Assembly: GCA_016169945.1 (NCBI GenBank)
Contig: JADLSH010000099.1
Coordinates: 248,001-312,000 of the forward strand
Reading direction: 5' to 3'
Source: Trachythela sp. YZ-2020
Lineage: Eukaryota; Cnidaria; Anthozoa; Malacalcyonacea; Clavulariidae
DNA length: 64,000 bases
How positions within the stretch are numbered: the stretch's first letter is position 1; each line of letters begins with the position of its first letter. Shown here one piece after another: positions 21,319 to 33,573 of this stretch. Made by a program: the position numbers and the translations under genes. The notes below the pieces were generated by a model that searched no databases, was not told the origin of the DNA, and saw only the letters and a list, made by a program, of their open reading frames with translations.

Positions 21319-24300
21319 CTACCAACGTTGATAAGTTGGAAAATCATTAGTAAATACACGAACCGTCTTGTCTTCTGCCAGCAAGCCCCAAAAAAACTTT
21401 TTCTTCCATCCATAACTGTTACAGTTCGAGCCACACTCTCTTACAAGATGATAAATACGACCGGAATGTTCTTGTATATCAAGATCTCCATTAATAGTCA
21501 GGCTACGATCTTCTATAGCAAAAAGGGTGCCTCCGTCATTCGACCTTCTCCAAATATCACACGCTTGTATTTTAACAATGAAACGTTTACCACGTTTGGG
21601 CGCTTCTGCACATTGCGTGCCACTTGGTTCAAGCCACGGGAATGGCGCCTTCCCTTCTAGATGCATTTTGCCAACCTGTTTATCACCAATTAAACCGAGT
21701 GACAATGGAAGAACTTTTACCAAAACGCTGTATTTCTCTAAAAGTTGAGCACAATTGTTCGTATGCTTTTTCCAGTCACTTTTTTGGCATTCTGAATTGC
21801 AATATCCTGCTGTAAAACATCTGGCACATTTCTTTAATTGGCCTTTTTTATGACAGAAAAAACAAATGTCCGTAACAATTTGCGATGGTGGCTCACTGTC
21901 TATTTCTATGTTATTTTTGAATATATTTTCAGTGCATTCTGCTTTTATGAAATTATCTTCGATTGAGAGAAAGCCAATAAGACAGTCATTAAGACTCGGA
22001 CGCTCACTACCAATTTTATCATTATGTGCGTTGCCTTGGTCAATACCAGGCCCTTCGTTGCCAAAAATCTGATTGGATTCAATAACCGACTGTGGATAAC
22101 CAGACGCCTTAGTAGTTGGTGTCACATGAATACCACCACATTTGTTTTGAAAGATTTTATTCCGAGAAACAAGACACCAAGCATTACCAGTTTTTGAAAT
22201 CCCAAGCCAACCGTTCTCAAAGATTTCATTTTCCTCTATGATTGCAAAGGATTTTTCAGAGAGATAAATCCCATGACGGTCATTATGAAAAATTTCATTT
22301 CGTGTTACTTTTGCTCTCCCGTTCATGACACCTACACCTATTTTCTTGTTATCATATATTTGACATCCCGTAACATCACACGTACCATAATTAACATCCA
22401 AACCCCATTGGTTACCGTGAAGTTTGCTGTTCTTTAGCACAAGATTTCCAGGTCCTAGAACTTTTAATCCAACAGACATGTTACCTGAAAATACAGAGTC
22501 CTCAACCTCGGCGTTCCCAGTCACCAACAAAGCGGCACTTTTGCAATTAACAAACCGAGTTTTCTTGACAATAAGAGTACCTTGTGACACAAAAGCTATC
22601 ATATCGTAATTGCTTGTGATAGAACATTCAGAAACTTTGACTGCAGACCCAGGAATGGTGCACCAGTTTCCAAGGTCGAATATGAAGGAAATGTTTACGG
22701 CAGCCATGAAGTTGTGAGAAAGCAAACCAAAATTACCAGCGAAATATAGTGTAACACCAAGATCAAGCGAGCTATCACCTACACCAACAAGAATAACATC
22801 ACCTAAGCGCAATTGTGTAGAAAGACGATACTCTCCTGGCTCGAGGACAATAATTTGCCTAGGCATATCAGAAACAGTTCCATAGTGCAACTGAGAAGGC
22901 AAAGAAACAAGTGAAGATACGTTATCACAAACATGGATGCATTGCTCTAAATTAGGAAATGAAGCTTTGAATGGTGCAAAGTTGTCAAAGATATTGCGAA
23001 CATGATAATATGCTAAAGCCGCAGCGCACACTGCATCCCACTTTTCATTCAAGCCGTGAAGAGCCAAGGCCTTCTTAGCATACCCTTTCCAACACTCAGG
23101 AGAATACTTGATGTATTCTTCAGCATCTTTTAGGGCATTCTTGTACTGCTCTAACTTAAGATAGGCAGAAGCACGATTGCTAAGCAGTTTAGGATCAAAT
23201 GAATCTGTTCCCTTGCTAATATCAATACAAGAGGAATATATTTCTATAGCTTCTTGGAAATTGCTTTCCATGAAGAGTTTATTACCTTCCAAGTGCATTT
23301 TTTCAATTTTTGATTTCATGGAATCATTAGCAGAGATTTCAGGAGTAGTAGGATTGCTTGTTTCAACAGGTGCCTTACAAGAATATTGAATACGCCTTCG
23401 AAGAGACTCTGACAGAGGAAACATGTGTGGAAATAAAACTTTCATCTTTTCCTCCGAAATCACGTTGCAACCCCAGTCAAGAATACGATTAGCAAAGTCG
23501 GCAACAGTTTTTGCCTGGCTACTAGAATTGTTCACATTCAAATGCAAAGCACATTCATAAACAATTCTCGCTACCTCTGGCAGAAACACCGTTTTCTCTT
23601 TTACATCACGGAAGATATCTAGAAGCCTCTCAAGATTTCTTTTAATTTCATGCGCATGCAAACACAACTTATGCCACTTGTAAAAGCGGGAAAAACTGGT
23701 TGGATGAAGAGAAGATCGATCGATATGCTCACCTACTTCACTTTCGAGAAGGATATCTGGAGATGGGCAAGTTGAGAAGGCAAAACACAACAAACGAGCC
23801 GCGTCAACAATGCTTTCCACTTTCTCTTCCGGCTTAAGATTTTCTCGAATAACCTCCTGGACTAACCGATGAACACTTAGAGAAGAGTTATGTGTTTTCC
23901 TAAAGAGTGAAAAGTCAGTCAGGAGTTTCAGGACTTCAAGAGAACCTAAAGAAGAGCTCACATGATCACAATATGCTTTGTCATCAACACGGGGTTTGCC
24001 GAGGTTGATTAGTTCTTTTTGAAGTTCATTGCGATTCATAAACGCAGAAGCATTGAGGAAACGAGTGGCGATCATCCCATTTTCATTCTTTCGAATATGT
24101 TCAAAGTTGAGAAGCCATGTTGTACGGACGGCCAATCGTTCTTGAGATGTTCCGTAAGGAGAACTTGCTTTTTTCTTGTTGAGCAGTTTAAGGGACTGTT
24201 TCTCGTACGATTCCAAATAGTCGGATAAGGTGCACTCAAGGGACACGATATAAGCACAAGCTTGTTCTAACGCCAATGGTAATCCACCAAGCTTTTGAAA

Positions 24301-27300
24301 TAAAAGATCTGCCATCACGTCTATATTAAAGAAAAGATAAATGATTAAGATAGAATAAAGAGTGATTAAATAATATATTATTTATATATTCTAAGAACTG
24401 GTTGAAAATCAACGGTATATACCGTAGTTGTATAGGTTTAGTTTTCACTATTGATTCTTGAACGCTGAACCAGTACTTGCTTTTTGATAACAGACGAAAA
24501 ACAAAATGTTTCTTTGAATAAGTCGTTGAAAATGTTGATAATGCTATAGTAGGAGTGCTACTTAATTTCAATTTTGACATTTGTATTATGAGGAATGGAC
24601 TCCAGCCCAATTGCCTCCAAAGAAACTGTAGTACTGCTCCTGGACAATCATAATCGGGAGTATTTTCACCAATATTTCGAAGCATAATGTTGTTGAATAA
24701 CGTACATACCGGATTGTAAGCTAACCTGTTTGTTCATTGCGAGCAATCCCAGTCCTTTTGAAGACGAAATTATTCGCCTCCTCAGAACCAAAGCTATCAA
24801 GTTTGAGACACCTGGATTCTTTGAAACCAGAAATATCTTCTTTCAATTCCCGCGGCGTTCTCCGTGTAGTTATAATGAGATGACCAAGGCACGCAGTGTT
24901 TGCTTGCCAGGATCCCGATACCAACTTCAGTAAATTTTGTGAAAGAATAGGCTCATCCATATCATCAATGATCATCAGCCATGGTTTTGTAATGCGTGAA
25001 AATACTGCTAAGGTTTTGGACAGTGTAGCATCAAGTGAGTCGTCATGAAGTGTGTTGAATTGCGCAGCTATATCATCAACGGAGGATTTTAACTTGACAT
25101 CGTCTTCCCCAGAAAACCAATAGATACCTCCTTGATAATAGTCTTTCCATTTGTGTATATATTCTGCAGTAAGACTTGTTTTTCCGCTTCCGCCTAGGCC
25201 AGATACGGCTGCTACGATTACTTTCTCTTCACCACTCGTATTCTCGTTCTCTAAAATATCTCGAAGCAAATCCAATTCAGATTCTCGACCACTGAACCAC
25301 TCAGTTTGCTTAGGCGCCATGAAAAGATATCGCGGTTCTTCTTCGTGTTTTCTTGAGATGGTCTCATACAAAGCGAACTGTCCGACTCTCAATTGCTCGA
25401 CATCTTGTTCAGTACATAGTTGCCTTTCTCTCAAATCTTCGATTTCCTTTGTCAAAGATTTCTCGATTGTTTCCAGGGAGTCTAAAAGTTTACTCTGTAC
25501 ACATTAGAAGAAAGAAGAAGCAATTAGTTGAAAATATGTTTATTCTGCCCACTGTTTCGGAAAAGCTTTTTAACGAATTATTAAGTAAACCAACATCTAT
25601 TTGTCCGACGAATACTGTAGTTTCTCTTCGGCTTGATTGCCGTAGATGAGTTATCTAAATTTAATGGGGCATAATCGATACTAAAAATCTCTTGATTCTT
25701 AAAATACCGTTTTTCGCAAATTTTACAAACTCACTGAAATGTTCATTCAGCCTCATTATTAATATGTATATTCCAGTCAATTTATAATGGGTTTGTGTTC
25801 AGTTTTGGCTGTTGCTCAAATGAAACTTGTTTTTGTTGACATTTTGACAATGTTTCATTCAAAATTTTGTTGATAATTGGCCAGTATTATTTCTGAAAAA
25901 TTATTTGATATTCTTTTAAGTTTGACTCGCCTTTATGTTGATTTTTATGAAAAAAACCTGCAGTAATGCAGCCTAGAGTATTGACAATTTATGGTGAACA
26001 GATTTGATCATTTGCCAGATCACATTTTTCTTTAAATTGATTGGCAAGTTGAATTCTATAATTCAATCTGATTGGTTGCTGCGGTGCAGAGCTTCAATCT
26101 GATTGGTTTAAAATAATGCGATTAACACTCAAGATGATGCGAGCAAAGCTCAAAATAGTGCGATTTGGGGATTAATCGCACTATTTTTGACCAATCAGAT
26201 TGCAAGAAATGCCATTGATTTCAAAATGAATATAATTCAGCATGAAACAGAAGTTAAATACGCAAAATTGTCAAGCTATAGCCATTACCAGGCACCATAA
26301 ACGTGTCAATGTGATAAACAAATGATTTTATGGTTGCTTTCGATAATACTATGAACAATGTATACCTGATTACACTCTACATCTTCTTTCCACAATTTTA
26401 CAGAGTCGCGAAGTTCAGCTAATTCAGTGTTGACTAGTTTCAGGAGTCCAGAATCAACTGATTGACCAAAACACAGCTCGAGACCTTAAAACAACATAAT
26501 AGTATTATAGGGATTAATATGGATGAGATTCTCCTTATTATCGTTCTCCTGTCCACTTAATAAAGTGAAATATGACAGTGTATCTCTTATTGAATTTCTT
26601 CAGCATGAGTCATCTAAAAAAATGGCTTTACAAATCTATTTCCTTTTTTCAGAAAATCATTGGATTTACTTTCTAATCGTTGAAAAGTATATCATTCGTC
26701 ACCATGCCACATAACATGAAACTTATATATATTATTATTCTAATTAGGCCTATTATAATATTCTATTTAAAAGTCAGTCTTTTAAAACAATAGAATAACA
26801 TATTTTACTTTTGGCCTTCTTTGAATCATGGTGGTTTATTTAGAAATACTTTTATTGAAATATTTTGAAACTTATTTTGTTGTGTAGCATCTTCCAAACA
26901 TTTTTACTCAGATTCTGAATTACTGGTAAGCCTTGGCCCATATAAGATGAAGGATATTTCAAATGTGATGATAACAGGTTGAAATCATAGCCGTTGTTGC
27001 AATAAATTCGAAGTGATTATATCTCTACGTTAAAAGAGATACTGTAAAAATTTTATCCTGTCATCTTCAATTCTATCTTAAATCTAAGCAATAGAATATT
27101 TATATACAATTAGAATAACATAATTCTCGTTCCAGATATACACTGCAAATATCACGCTGAATCCATGTTCGGAAAGCTTTAAGTTAGCATAAACTACCTT
27201 TTTGTTTCCAGCCATCAAGATCATCAAGCGTTCTCTTTTTCTCTGCAGGTGTCAGGTTGATATTATTTATTAAGGTCTCCATGTCTTTTAGAGCTGCTTG

Positions 27301-27819
27301 ATAAATTACGTCAGTCCAGTGAGAAAAGTTACAATGTGCCCACTCATTTCTAACGTCTGATCTAATTTTCTTTGCCATACCACCAGCTCCAGAAGCATGA
27401 AAAGGTTGAGCCTCAGCAACGACTGATAAAGCTGCAGACTCATCCATAGTTTGATCAAAACCAATAAAGCTAGCCATGGATGGTATGATAAACAACTTCG
27501 CTAAAGACATTGGATCTTTGACAGCATAATCGTAGTTGGATGGCTTACGTACTGCTAAATTGTTGTTGATACTTTTATAGTTCAGATTTGGCAATGTAGA
27601 AGGTGGCAAATTCTTTAAATGGCTTCCGAATGTCTGTTTATCAATCTTGTAAGGAGGTAGGAGCAGATTTTGATACCATATTGGTATATCATTTGCAAGA
27701 ACATCTCTCAATGCAGGAGTAAGAACTTTGGTCAGACATATACCGACAACCACCCATCTTCGTTCCTCATCAGAAACTGTATTAGGTCTTGCTCCACTAA
27801 CACCAACTGCAGTGGCCAT
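21319..27819 (-). CDS. NLR-like protein HEPN/NB-ARC/TPR/beta-helix/MYND
   Basis: Four exons: 27819-27198, 26484-26366, 25494-24726 and 24320-21319 (TAG). Phases are 1, 0, 1 and close exactly; the protein is 1503 aa. A TGA directly before the ATG fixes the start. Residues 1-208 resemble a DZIP3-type HEPN domain with the R-x4-H motif (RNEWAH, 157-162). Residues 248-300 look coiled-coil. NB-ARC follows: P-loop GLGGSGKTSL (346-355), Walker B WLMIIDDMD (419-427), LIITTRR (453-459), GGLPLAL (515-521) and the winged-helix motif HRLVQE near 655. TPR repeats are at about 843-944. Beta-helix (PbH1-like) coils rich in N-x-I-F and G-I/V are at about 990-1305. A MYND finger with all eight ligands is at 1323-1360. 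The last 140 aa are unrecognised. This is a STAND-class signalling protein, most likely an innate immune receptor or cell-death switch, by analogy only. Confidence 0.9.
24321..24725 (-). other. NLR intron 3
   Basis: This intron splits the NB-ARC region between the nucleotide-binding core and the GLPLAL helix. The 119-codon open frame inside it (24685-24326) has no family features and lies between a good donor and acceptor, so it is not counted as coding. Confidence 0.7.
25495..27197 (-). other. NLR introns 1 and 2, with palindrome
   Basis: Intron 1 (27197-26485) and intron 2 (26365-25495) flank the 119-bp exon 2. Intron 2 holds an inverted-repeat unit at about 26048-26235, with CAATCTGATTGG in both orientations and ATAGTGCGATT near the centre. 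This is probably a small MITE. Confidence 0.6.
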
Positions 27820-28310
27820 TCATACGAGTGATCTGAAGTAATATTAAACAAACATATCATTGAAGAAATATTTAAATTTAGGAAAGTAAATACATGTACA
27901 ATTGATTGATTTACATCAGTTGGTTGACAACAATCTTGAGTATAATATATGGATTAAATCCGCTCAAAATGGTATTTCACGCAATTTCGTAGCTACTACT
28001 TTTTTAGTGTGGAGTGGTAATAACTCGAAAAAGCTTTGAAAATCAAGGGAGCAGTCTAAATGTCTTATACATAGTGCTTGCACGGATGACGCTATTTCAG
28101 TGATGTAATATCTTTAAGCCAATCACTGCAGCTCTCTTAGAGGCATCACGAACCACATCACGAACCAAGTACGTTCTTTATTCGGTATAGATCATAGATC
28201 ACGTCAGATGATGTGTAAATCTTTTTCGCGCTTCAAAGCCCACTCCTCGCTCTGTTTACAACGGCAAACCACAGATAAAAGTGAGATGTACATAAAATGG
28301 GAGAAGATCG
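27820..28310. other. NLR upstream region
   Basis: The sequence TTACTTCAG just before the ATG looks like a splice acceptor, so a non-coding first exon further upstream is likely. No TATA box or other element could be supported. Confidence 0.4.
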
Positions 28311-28315
28311 TGACA

Positions 28316-28560
28316 CATAAAATATCGACACACACAAAATATGAACACACACATAAAATATCGACACACACACAAAATTTGAACACACACACAAAATATC
28401 GACACACACAAAATATGAACACACACACAAAATATGAACACACACACACAAAATATGAACACGCACACAAAATATGAACACGCACATAAAATATCGACAC
28501 ACACACAAAATATGAACTGCACACACATAAAATATCGACAGACACAAAAAATATGAACAC
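28316..28560. repeat. CA-rich minisatellite, 17-21 bp units
   Basis: About 13 units alternate between AAAATATCGACACACACAC and AAAATATGAACACACACAC, with variable CA counts. Open frames on both strands arise only from the repeat. Confidence 0.95.
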
Positions 28561-28708
28561 TATCAATTTCGATAAGGGTTATATGAAGTCCCTACAAAAA
28601 AAAACGCGGGCGCAAGCTATATGACACTGAGCACGTGGTCTAAATGATGACTTGACTGACAAAACAAATTGCCTTCTTCATTAATACTTCAGTATACAAT
28701 ATTTACTT

Positions 28709-28807
28709 ATGAACTGTCCTGGATGCGGCAACGACACTGGCTCTGATCATGAATTGGACACGTACTGTGAGGACTGTCTGGTTATCGAAGTATTTGGCAT
28801 GTATTGA
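28709..28807 (+). CDS. 32-aa open frame with two CxxC motifs
   Basis: The short frame reads MNCPGCGNDTGS then YCEDCLVIE. Two Cys-x2-Cys pairs 16 residues apart resemble a minimal zinc ribbon. It is too short to trust alone; it could be a first exon or chance. Confidence 0.2.
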   Translation: MNCPGCGNDTGSDHELDTYCEDCLVIEVFGMY

Positions 28808-28809
28808 GA

Positions 28810-29635
28810 CATCGGCACAGTATACATGTCAGCCGCCACGTGGTTGCCAGAATAATGAAAGAAATGGACCCCGACGGTGTGGAAATAAGAAATTAAAGCC
28901 AGGCGATTACACCGCAGAGTGTATAAGAGCAAAGGAGCTAACGCTTGTTGGCACCTCGACGGTGAGCTGGTAGAGGCACTGGGGGCATGTGCCCCCCCTA
29001 CTTTAAAAAAAATGGCAAAAGTGCCCATTTTCTGAAATAAAAGTGCCCTTTTTTCTGCCGCTTTCCAATCAATGGGCAAAATCCATGTGCTTACAACTGT
29101 TTAGTTTAGGTAAAGAAGTTGCCTCAGAATGCAGGAAATGGTGTTGCAGAGACCGTGGAAAACAAATGTTTCCTAAGGGAATCCCGTCAGACCCACCCAT
29201 ATTGCAAGTTCCTTATATTTGGACCATCAGGATTATTTTCCTCCCCCCCGAAAATGACGCTGGGTATGTCACTGATAGGTGCACCTTTTAGGCGGTCCCA
29301 CCCTGCTTTTGGGATCCTTCCGCGGCATTTATGTGCCACATTTTAATACATTATCGATCAGTTCTTTCTCTTAGGAACTTGGAAATTCCAAGAGCTGCGA
29401 GGTACTGGGCTGGTGTGATTTTTTTATACTAACAAATATCGATATCTAATTTTAATACTAAAAAATCAATAACTGATTTTATTATACAACTGTGTTAAAA
29501 AGTGTCCAAATAACGCTAAAAACGAGTACAAATATACAGCGATATTTGGATACTTGGTTATTTGTATAGTAGAAAACCGGTTTGACCGGTTTTTCTTCTC
29601 AATAAAAAATACTTTATAAAGCATGCAGTTGTATA
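28810..29635. other. Unrecognised, repeat-like sequence
   Basis: The stretch near 28980-29080 (GTGCCCCCCCTACTTT onward) looks like a degraded dispersed repeat, and the open frames around it have no domain. Nothing else was recognised. Confidence 0.35.
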
Positions 29636-29639
29636 ATAA

Positions 29640-29677
29640 ATAACTAATTAGATGTTTGGTATGTAGTATCGCTGTAC

Positions 29678-29708
<31 letters not shown>

Positions 29709-29710
29709 GC

Positions 29711-29745
<35 letters not shown>

Positions 29746-29775
29746 TACAGCGATACATACCAAAACATCTAATAA
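29640..29775. mobile_element. Palindromic MITE, TTAGATGTTTGGTATG ends
   Basis: The left arm TTAGATGTTTGGTATGTAGT at 29648 pairs with the complement ending at about 29773. The centre is GACTCGCCCTGCGGGCTCGTC, itself a hairpin. Confidence 0.8.
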
Positions 29776-29842
29776 GATATATGTATTTAAAAATTTCGAA
29801 AATATTTTCAACTTCACATCAATCTTCAAAACAGGCTTCTGG

Positions 29843-30303
29843 CAGGGTTCTGCCCAGGACCATGTGAGTGCCGGGTACCTGTAGCCCTGAGGGCATGATC
29901 CCCTCCCACCCTGCCGACAACGTCTAAAACTTGATCGACTGGTCTCAGAGTAGCTTGAAGCGCGACATCAATGAACAAAGTGCAAAGTGATTAGAGCCGT
30001 TCGTCAGACGTCTTTCTGCCTATGGGGGGATAGCATATTTCTCCGAATCACCAGTAACTAATATTGTCCGCATTGTAGTACTGAATTTTATCTAATACTA
30101 ACGTTTAAATAATAAAATTTGCCAAGATAAAAAATACAAAATTACTTGTACAAAATATCTATTATAAAGTACAACATTGGGGTTTTCGTACTGCATATTT
30201 GAAACCTTTCAAGTGCCGGGCGGAAGAGTCTGCTTTGGCGTGAGTGCCATACGGCACTGCTGAGTACTGGGTAGTGCCGCCGCCCGCCGTGGGCAGAACC
30301 CTG
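29843..30303. mobile_element. MITE with CAGGGTTCTGCCCA ends, TSD TTCTGG
   Basis: The 14-bp terminal inverted repeats are perfect. The flanking TTCTGG at 29837-29842 and 30304-30309 is a 6-bp target-site duplication. It has no coding capacity. Confidence 0.85.
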
Positions 30304-30309
30304 TTCTGG

Positions 30310-30888
30310 ACAGCTTGACAGGCACAGCTATAGAGTTGCTCTCACTAATTAAGAACATGTGACAAACCTGTCAGTCGTCAGACAGGTGATCACATGAATT
30401 TCAGGCACTTTTAGGGGGGTGGGGTTACTAGAGAGGGGGACCACATAATTTCTTAATCTTAAAGGGAGGTCTTGTTAGAGAGAGGGCTTATTTGAGAGGG
30501 GGGCTTACTGGAGAGATTACGCTAATTTTATACAAAAATTGAGCAAAATGAGTAATCCTTATAGAAGCAAATATTGAATATGCAGAGGGGCTAAAAGACT
30601 GTAGGGGCCAATCAACACACTAGGAGTCAATGAGGACACTGCAGCTGGTGGGGGTGCATGCCATTCTTATAGAAGTCATTACCTTCTGAGCAGTTACAGT
30701 TACATCTCATTGGACATGCCCCAGTATCTTGTTCAACCATTTTAAGCTTGTTTGTATATCAAATTGACAATTGTGCATATCAGATCACATGTTGCACATT
30801 TTCATTTGAATCAGGCTGCCTTGATCCTTTTACAAAAAGAAAATGTCAAGTGTAACTGAAGTATCTGCCGATTGTTTCTGTTTTCCAG
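30310..30888. other. Unrecognised spacer with GGGG-rich tracts
   Basis: Repeated GAGAGGGGG motifs at 30415-30530 look like a degraded repeat. No gene was recognised. Confidence 0.35.
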
Positions 30889-31064
30889 GATATGACAAAC
30901 TAAAACCGTATGGGTTTTCCATACATGGCATGGTGCTGTTTGTGGCTACAGCCGAAGAATTCTATGGCTTGAAGTTGTCAGATCAAACAAAGATCCACAT
31001 GTTAATGCAGAAATATTTCTAAATGCTGTGAAGGAGATTGGAGGATGCCCCATGCGTGTTATTC
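30889..31064 (+). pseudogene. Integrase-core transposase fragment
   Basis: After an acceptor-like TTTTCCAG the frame reads GYDKLKPYGFSIHG. A short insertion shifts the frame, and it resumes as GYSRRILWLEVVRSNKDP and then VKEIGGCPMRV. These are the central blocks of an integrase-type (DDE) transposase family that is common in cnidarians and fish (from memory). The copy is cut off before the catalytic Glu region. Confidence 0.65.
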
Positions 31065-31084
31065 AGTGCTGTTTTTGCAATATA

Positions 31085-33573
31085 TTTATCATCAAATCGC
31101 GTCAAATCACCCAAAAGAAGCCGTGACCACAAAACGCAACTTGGTAGTATTTTGGCATGAAGTATTTGTTAAGATCACCATGATTTGTTTCGTGTTTTTT
31201 TTCCATTTCAGCTAATCGTTTATTCCAATAAGTAATCCAAACGTTCTCTTCGTTTAGGCTCGACAGTGTTTCTGTTAACCTCTCAGCATCGTCATTATCT
31301 AGCGTTTAAATTTCAAAATCATCTCCGTCACTATTAATCTCAATTGGATCCTTAAAATTATGAATGGCATCGGAGACTTTGCCAAGTTTGTTGTTCAATG
31401 TTGGGCTCACGTATTTACTTTGAAATATCAGTGTAATGAGCAAGAGAGACAAAATTCGTCATCTCCTAAAGTGTTGAACAGTACAGCAGTCGACCAAAGA
31501 AACGCATCGCAATATGAATCTGGCTACTTTCTGGTTTGCCTTTCTGGGTTTTTTTCAGCGTCTTCTTTACTTGCATCCCGGCCCATTGATGATATTATAA
31601 CCATGCGTCAAGTAATCTTCGACAGCCTCGTTTGTGAACTCCCTTATACAAGCGTTAATTATAGCCATGCTAAAATCGGTCATTACTAATGCAGGTGTAG
31701 TGTAGGCAAGCCTTCGTCAGAAAATAACTTTCCAGTGGCGTCAATATAAACAGTGTCGTACTTGGCAAGTTCGTGGTAAAGTCTCAAAGACGGCTCGTTG
31801 AAGATCACTAAATTGATGTTATTAGTTAAACTGAAGTGTTGAATATAACCAAACAACTTTCTCCACATATGTCCCACTTCTATAGCATTTTCTTCATCTT
31901 CTCGTGCTACGGATTGCTGAAGATAAGAAATAGCTGTAAACAGATTTTATCGATTTGTGTTTTCTTTTTTGCCGCAGCACGAATGTTTTTCATTGTGGAA
32001 TGCGATATACCAACCCCAGAACGATTGCCAGCTTGAAAAGACTCCGATGAAAGTTTCACAAGTTTATCTCTGTGGCATTTTGATGGCGTAGCATTTGTTT
32101 GTTCGTGTTCTTTAATTGCTGTCTCACGTCGCTCTTCTACCATTTTTGCGGCTTTTGGCTTTGTTATGTCATGCTTTACGTCGCCTATGAATTCAATCTT
32201 AAGAATATTTTCATCACGTGCACGGTCTTGGATAGTTAGATAAGCAATAACGTCTTGATGCTTACATGCCACTGTTCCTCGCCAGTAAGCACAACCACCT
32301 TTTCGAGAATTCTCCCTTTTGATGTAAAATTACGCTTAAATACGAAACAGCAAACGGATTAAAGGCTTTTAAAATTTCATAAAAAAATGTTGTATAGTTC
32401 CCTGCAAAAGAATTTTGCGAGTTTTCATCTTTTCCAGATTTTACAGGCATGTTCAACCACTCGGAAGAAAGTCTGACAAATGAAACTGGTCGAACCAACT
32501 TGGCGTGAAATATACCAGAAGAAGGTATATTACTATTTGATAATGCGTTGACGGTAGATGCTAACAGATGTGGTGTATTGAGAAATTTGTTGTTTCAATC
32601 CTCGTTTAAAGACATTGCTTTGAAGATTACCTGTAAGTCTTTCAAAATAATTTGAATAAAGTAAATCGACATCTGCATCGCTCTTTTGTTGTGAGTATTC
32701 AGATTGCTCAGCTGATGTTGTAGGAAGTTTGCACGTTGAATTAAGATTCTTATCTTTAGTATAACGGAATTCACGAGTACCCACAGAATCCGCGCCACAA
32801 GGAAAATCAGTATCACGCATGTGATCTTTATAAGCATAGGATACAGCTCGACCAAAAACATTTCCATTACCAAAAACAATTCAGTTAATGTACAGTTATC
32901 AGAATGAGTTTTAGAGCTACATCTGTAATTCACCAATATTTTTTCTCCATTTTCCTCAGTTTCGTTTAACACATCATTATGGGCAGCGTCCGTACTGGGA
33001 GAGGCAGAAGGGACGTTCTGGAATGAATTTGCGCGCGTGCGACTGTCGTTTGTAACCGTTTGCTCTCCACACCTTGACTTTCTCTGCCTCTGGGGGTTTT
33101 TTTTCTCGGATATTGTAGCTATTGTCTCTCCAAATCCTTCGCAATCTGTATATTTTATTTTTATCCACTCGGATTTCTCCACAATACTCTTGTGCGATCG
33201 ATTGCCACATATCCTTTTTACTCTTAAAATTTAATGTCATTCTTTCAGTGACAATTTCAACAAACTTGTTCACATTGATTGTTTCAGAAACCTCGTTTTT
33301 TGGTCTTCCACACCCTCCCCCCAACAAAACCGCTTTATCTTTCGCATCACTATTTCTCCATCTCTCACTCCATTTACGTAGTATGTCGTCCTCCAACCTC
33401 CGCAAGAACACTCGTGTTCTAACCAATTTCCGTTTCTTTACACTTTTTCTGCCTGATGGACATCGGGATCGACGTCGCCGAAAACATTCAGACTTCGAGC
33501 ATACAAAACGTTGACGTAACCGACTATTTCGGAAAACGATCCTGTGCCAGTGTGTCATGTTTTGAATATACAC
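31085..33573 (-). pseudogene. MULE-like transposase, multiply frameshifted
   Basis: At least five minus-strand open segments cover one degraded protein: a basic N-terminal part (33573-32977) with Arg-rich DNA-binding character, a middle part (32820-32262), and a catalytic region from about 31970. The catalytic region shows YDTVYIDATGKLF and, after a shift, MTDFSMAIINAC. These fit the first and second Asp of an RNase H-like DDE transposase of MULE type. The C-terminal part near 31360-31100 is still partly open. Frameshifts and stops make it non-functional. The family assignment is by motif only. Confidence 0.55.

Noticed and set aside
21313..21660. Plus-strand frames opposite the NLR last exon
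   Set aside because: They are shadows of the 999-codon minus-strand exon, without domains of their own.
24326..24685. 119-codon frame as extra NLR exon
   Set aside because: It lies between a donor and acceptor whose phases join the NB-ARC correctly, and it has no domain features.
28204..28566. Cys/Val-rich open frames on both strands, like membrane or Cys-rich proteins
   Set aside because: They arise entirely from the CA-rich minisatellite and have no start context or domain.
32595..33182. Membrane protein with a Leu/Ile/Val-rich segment
   Set aside because: The hydrophobic run comes from reading the MULE-like remnant in a shifted frame.
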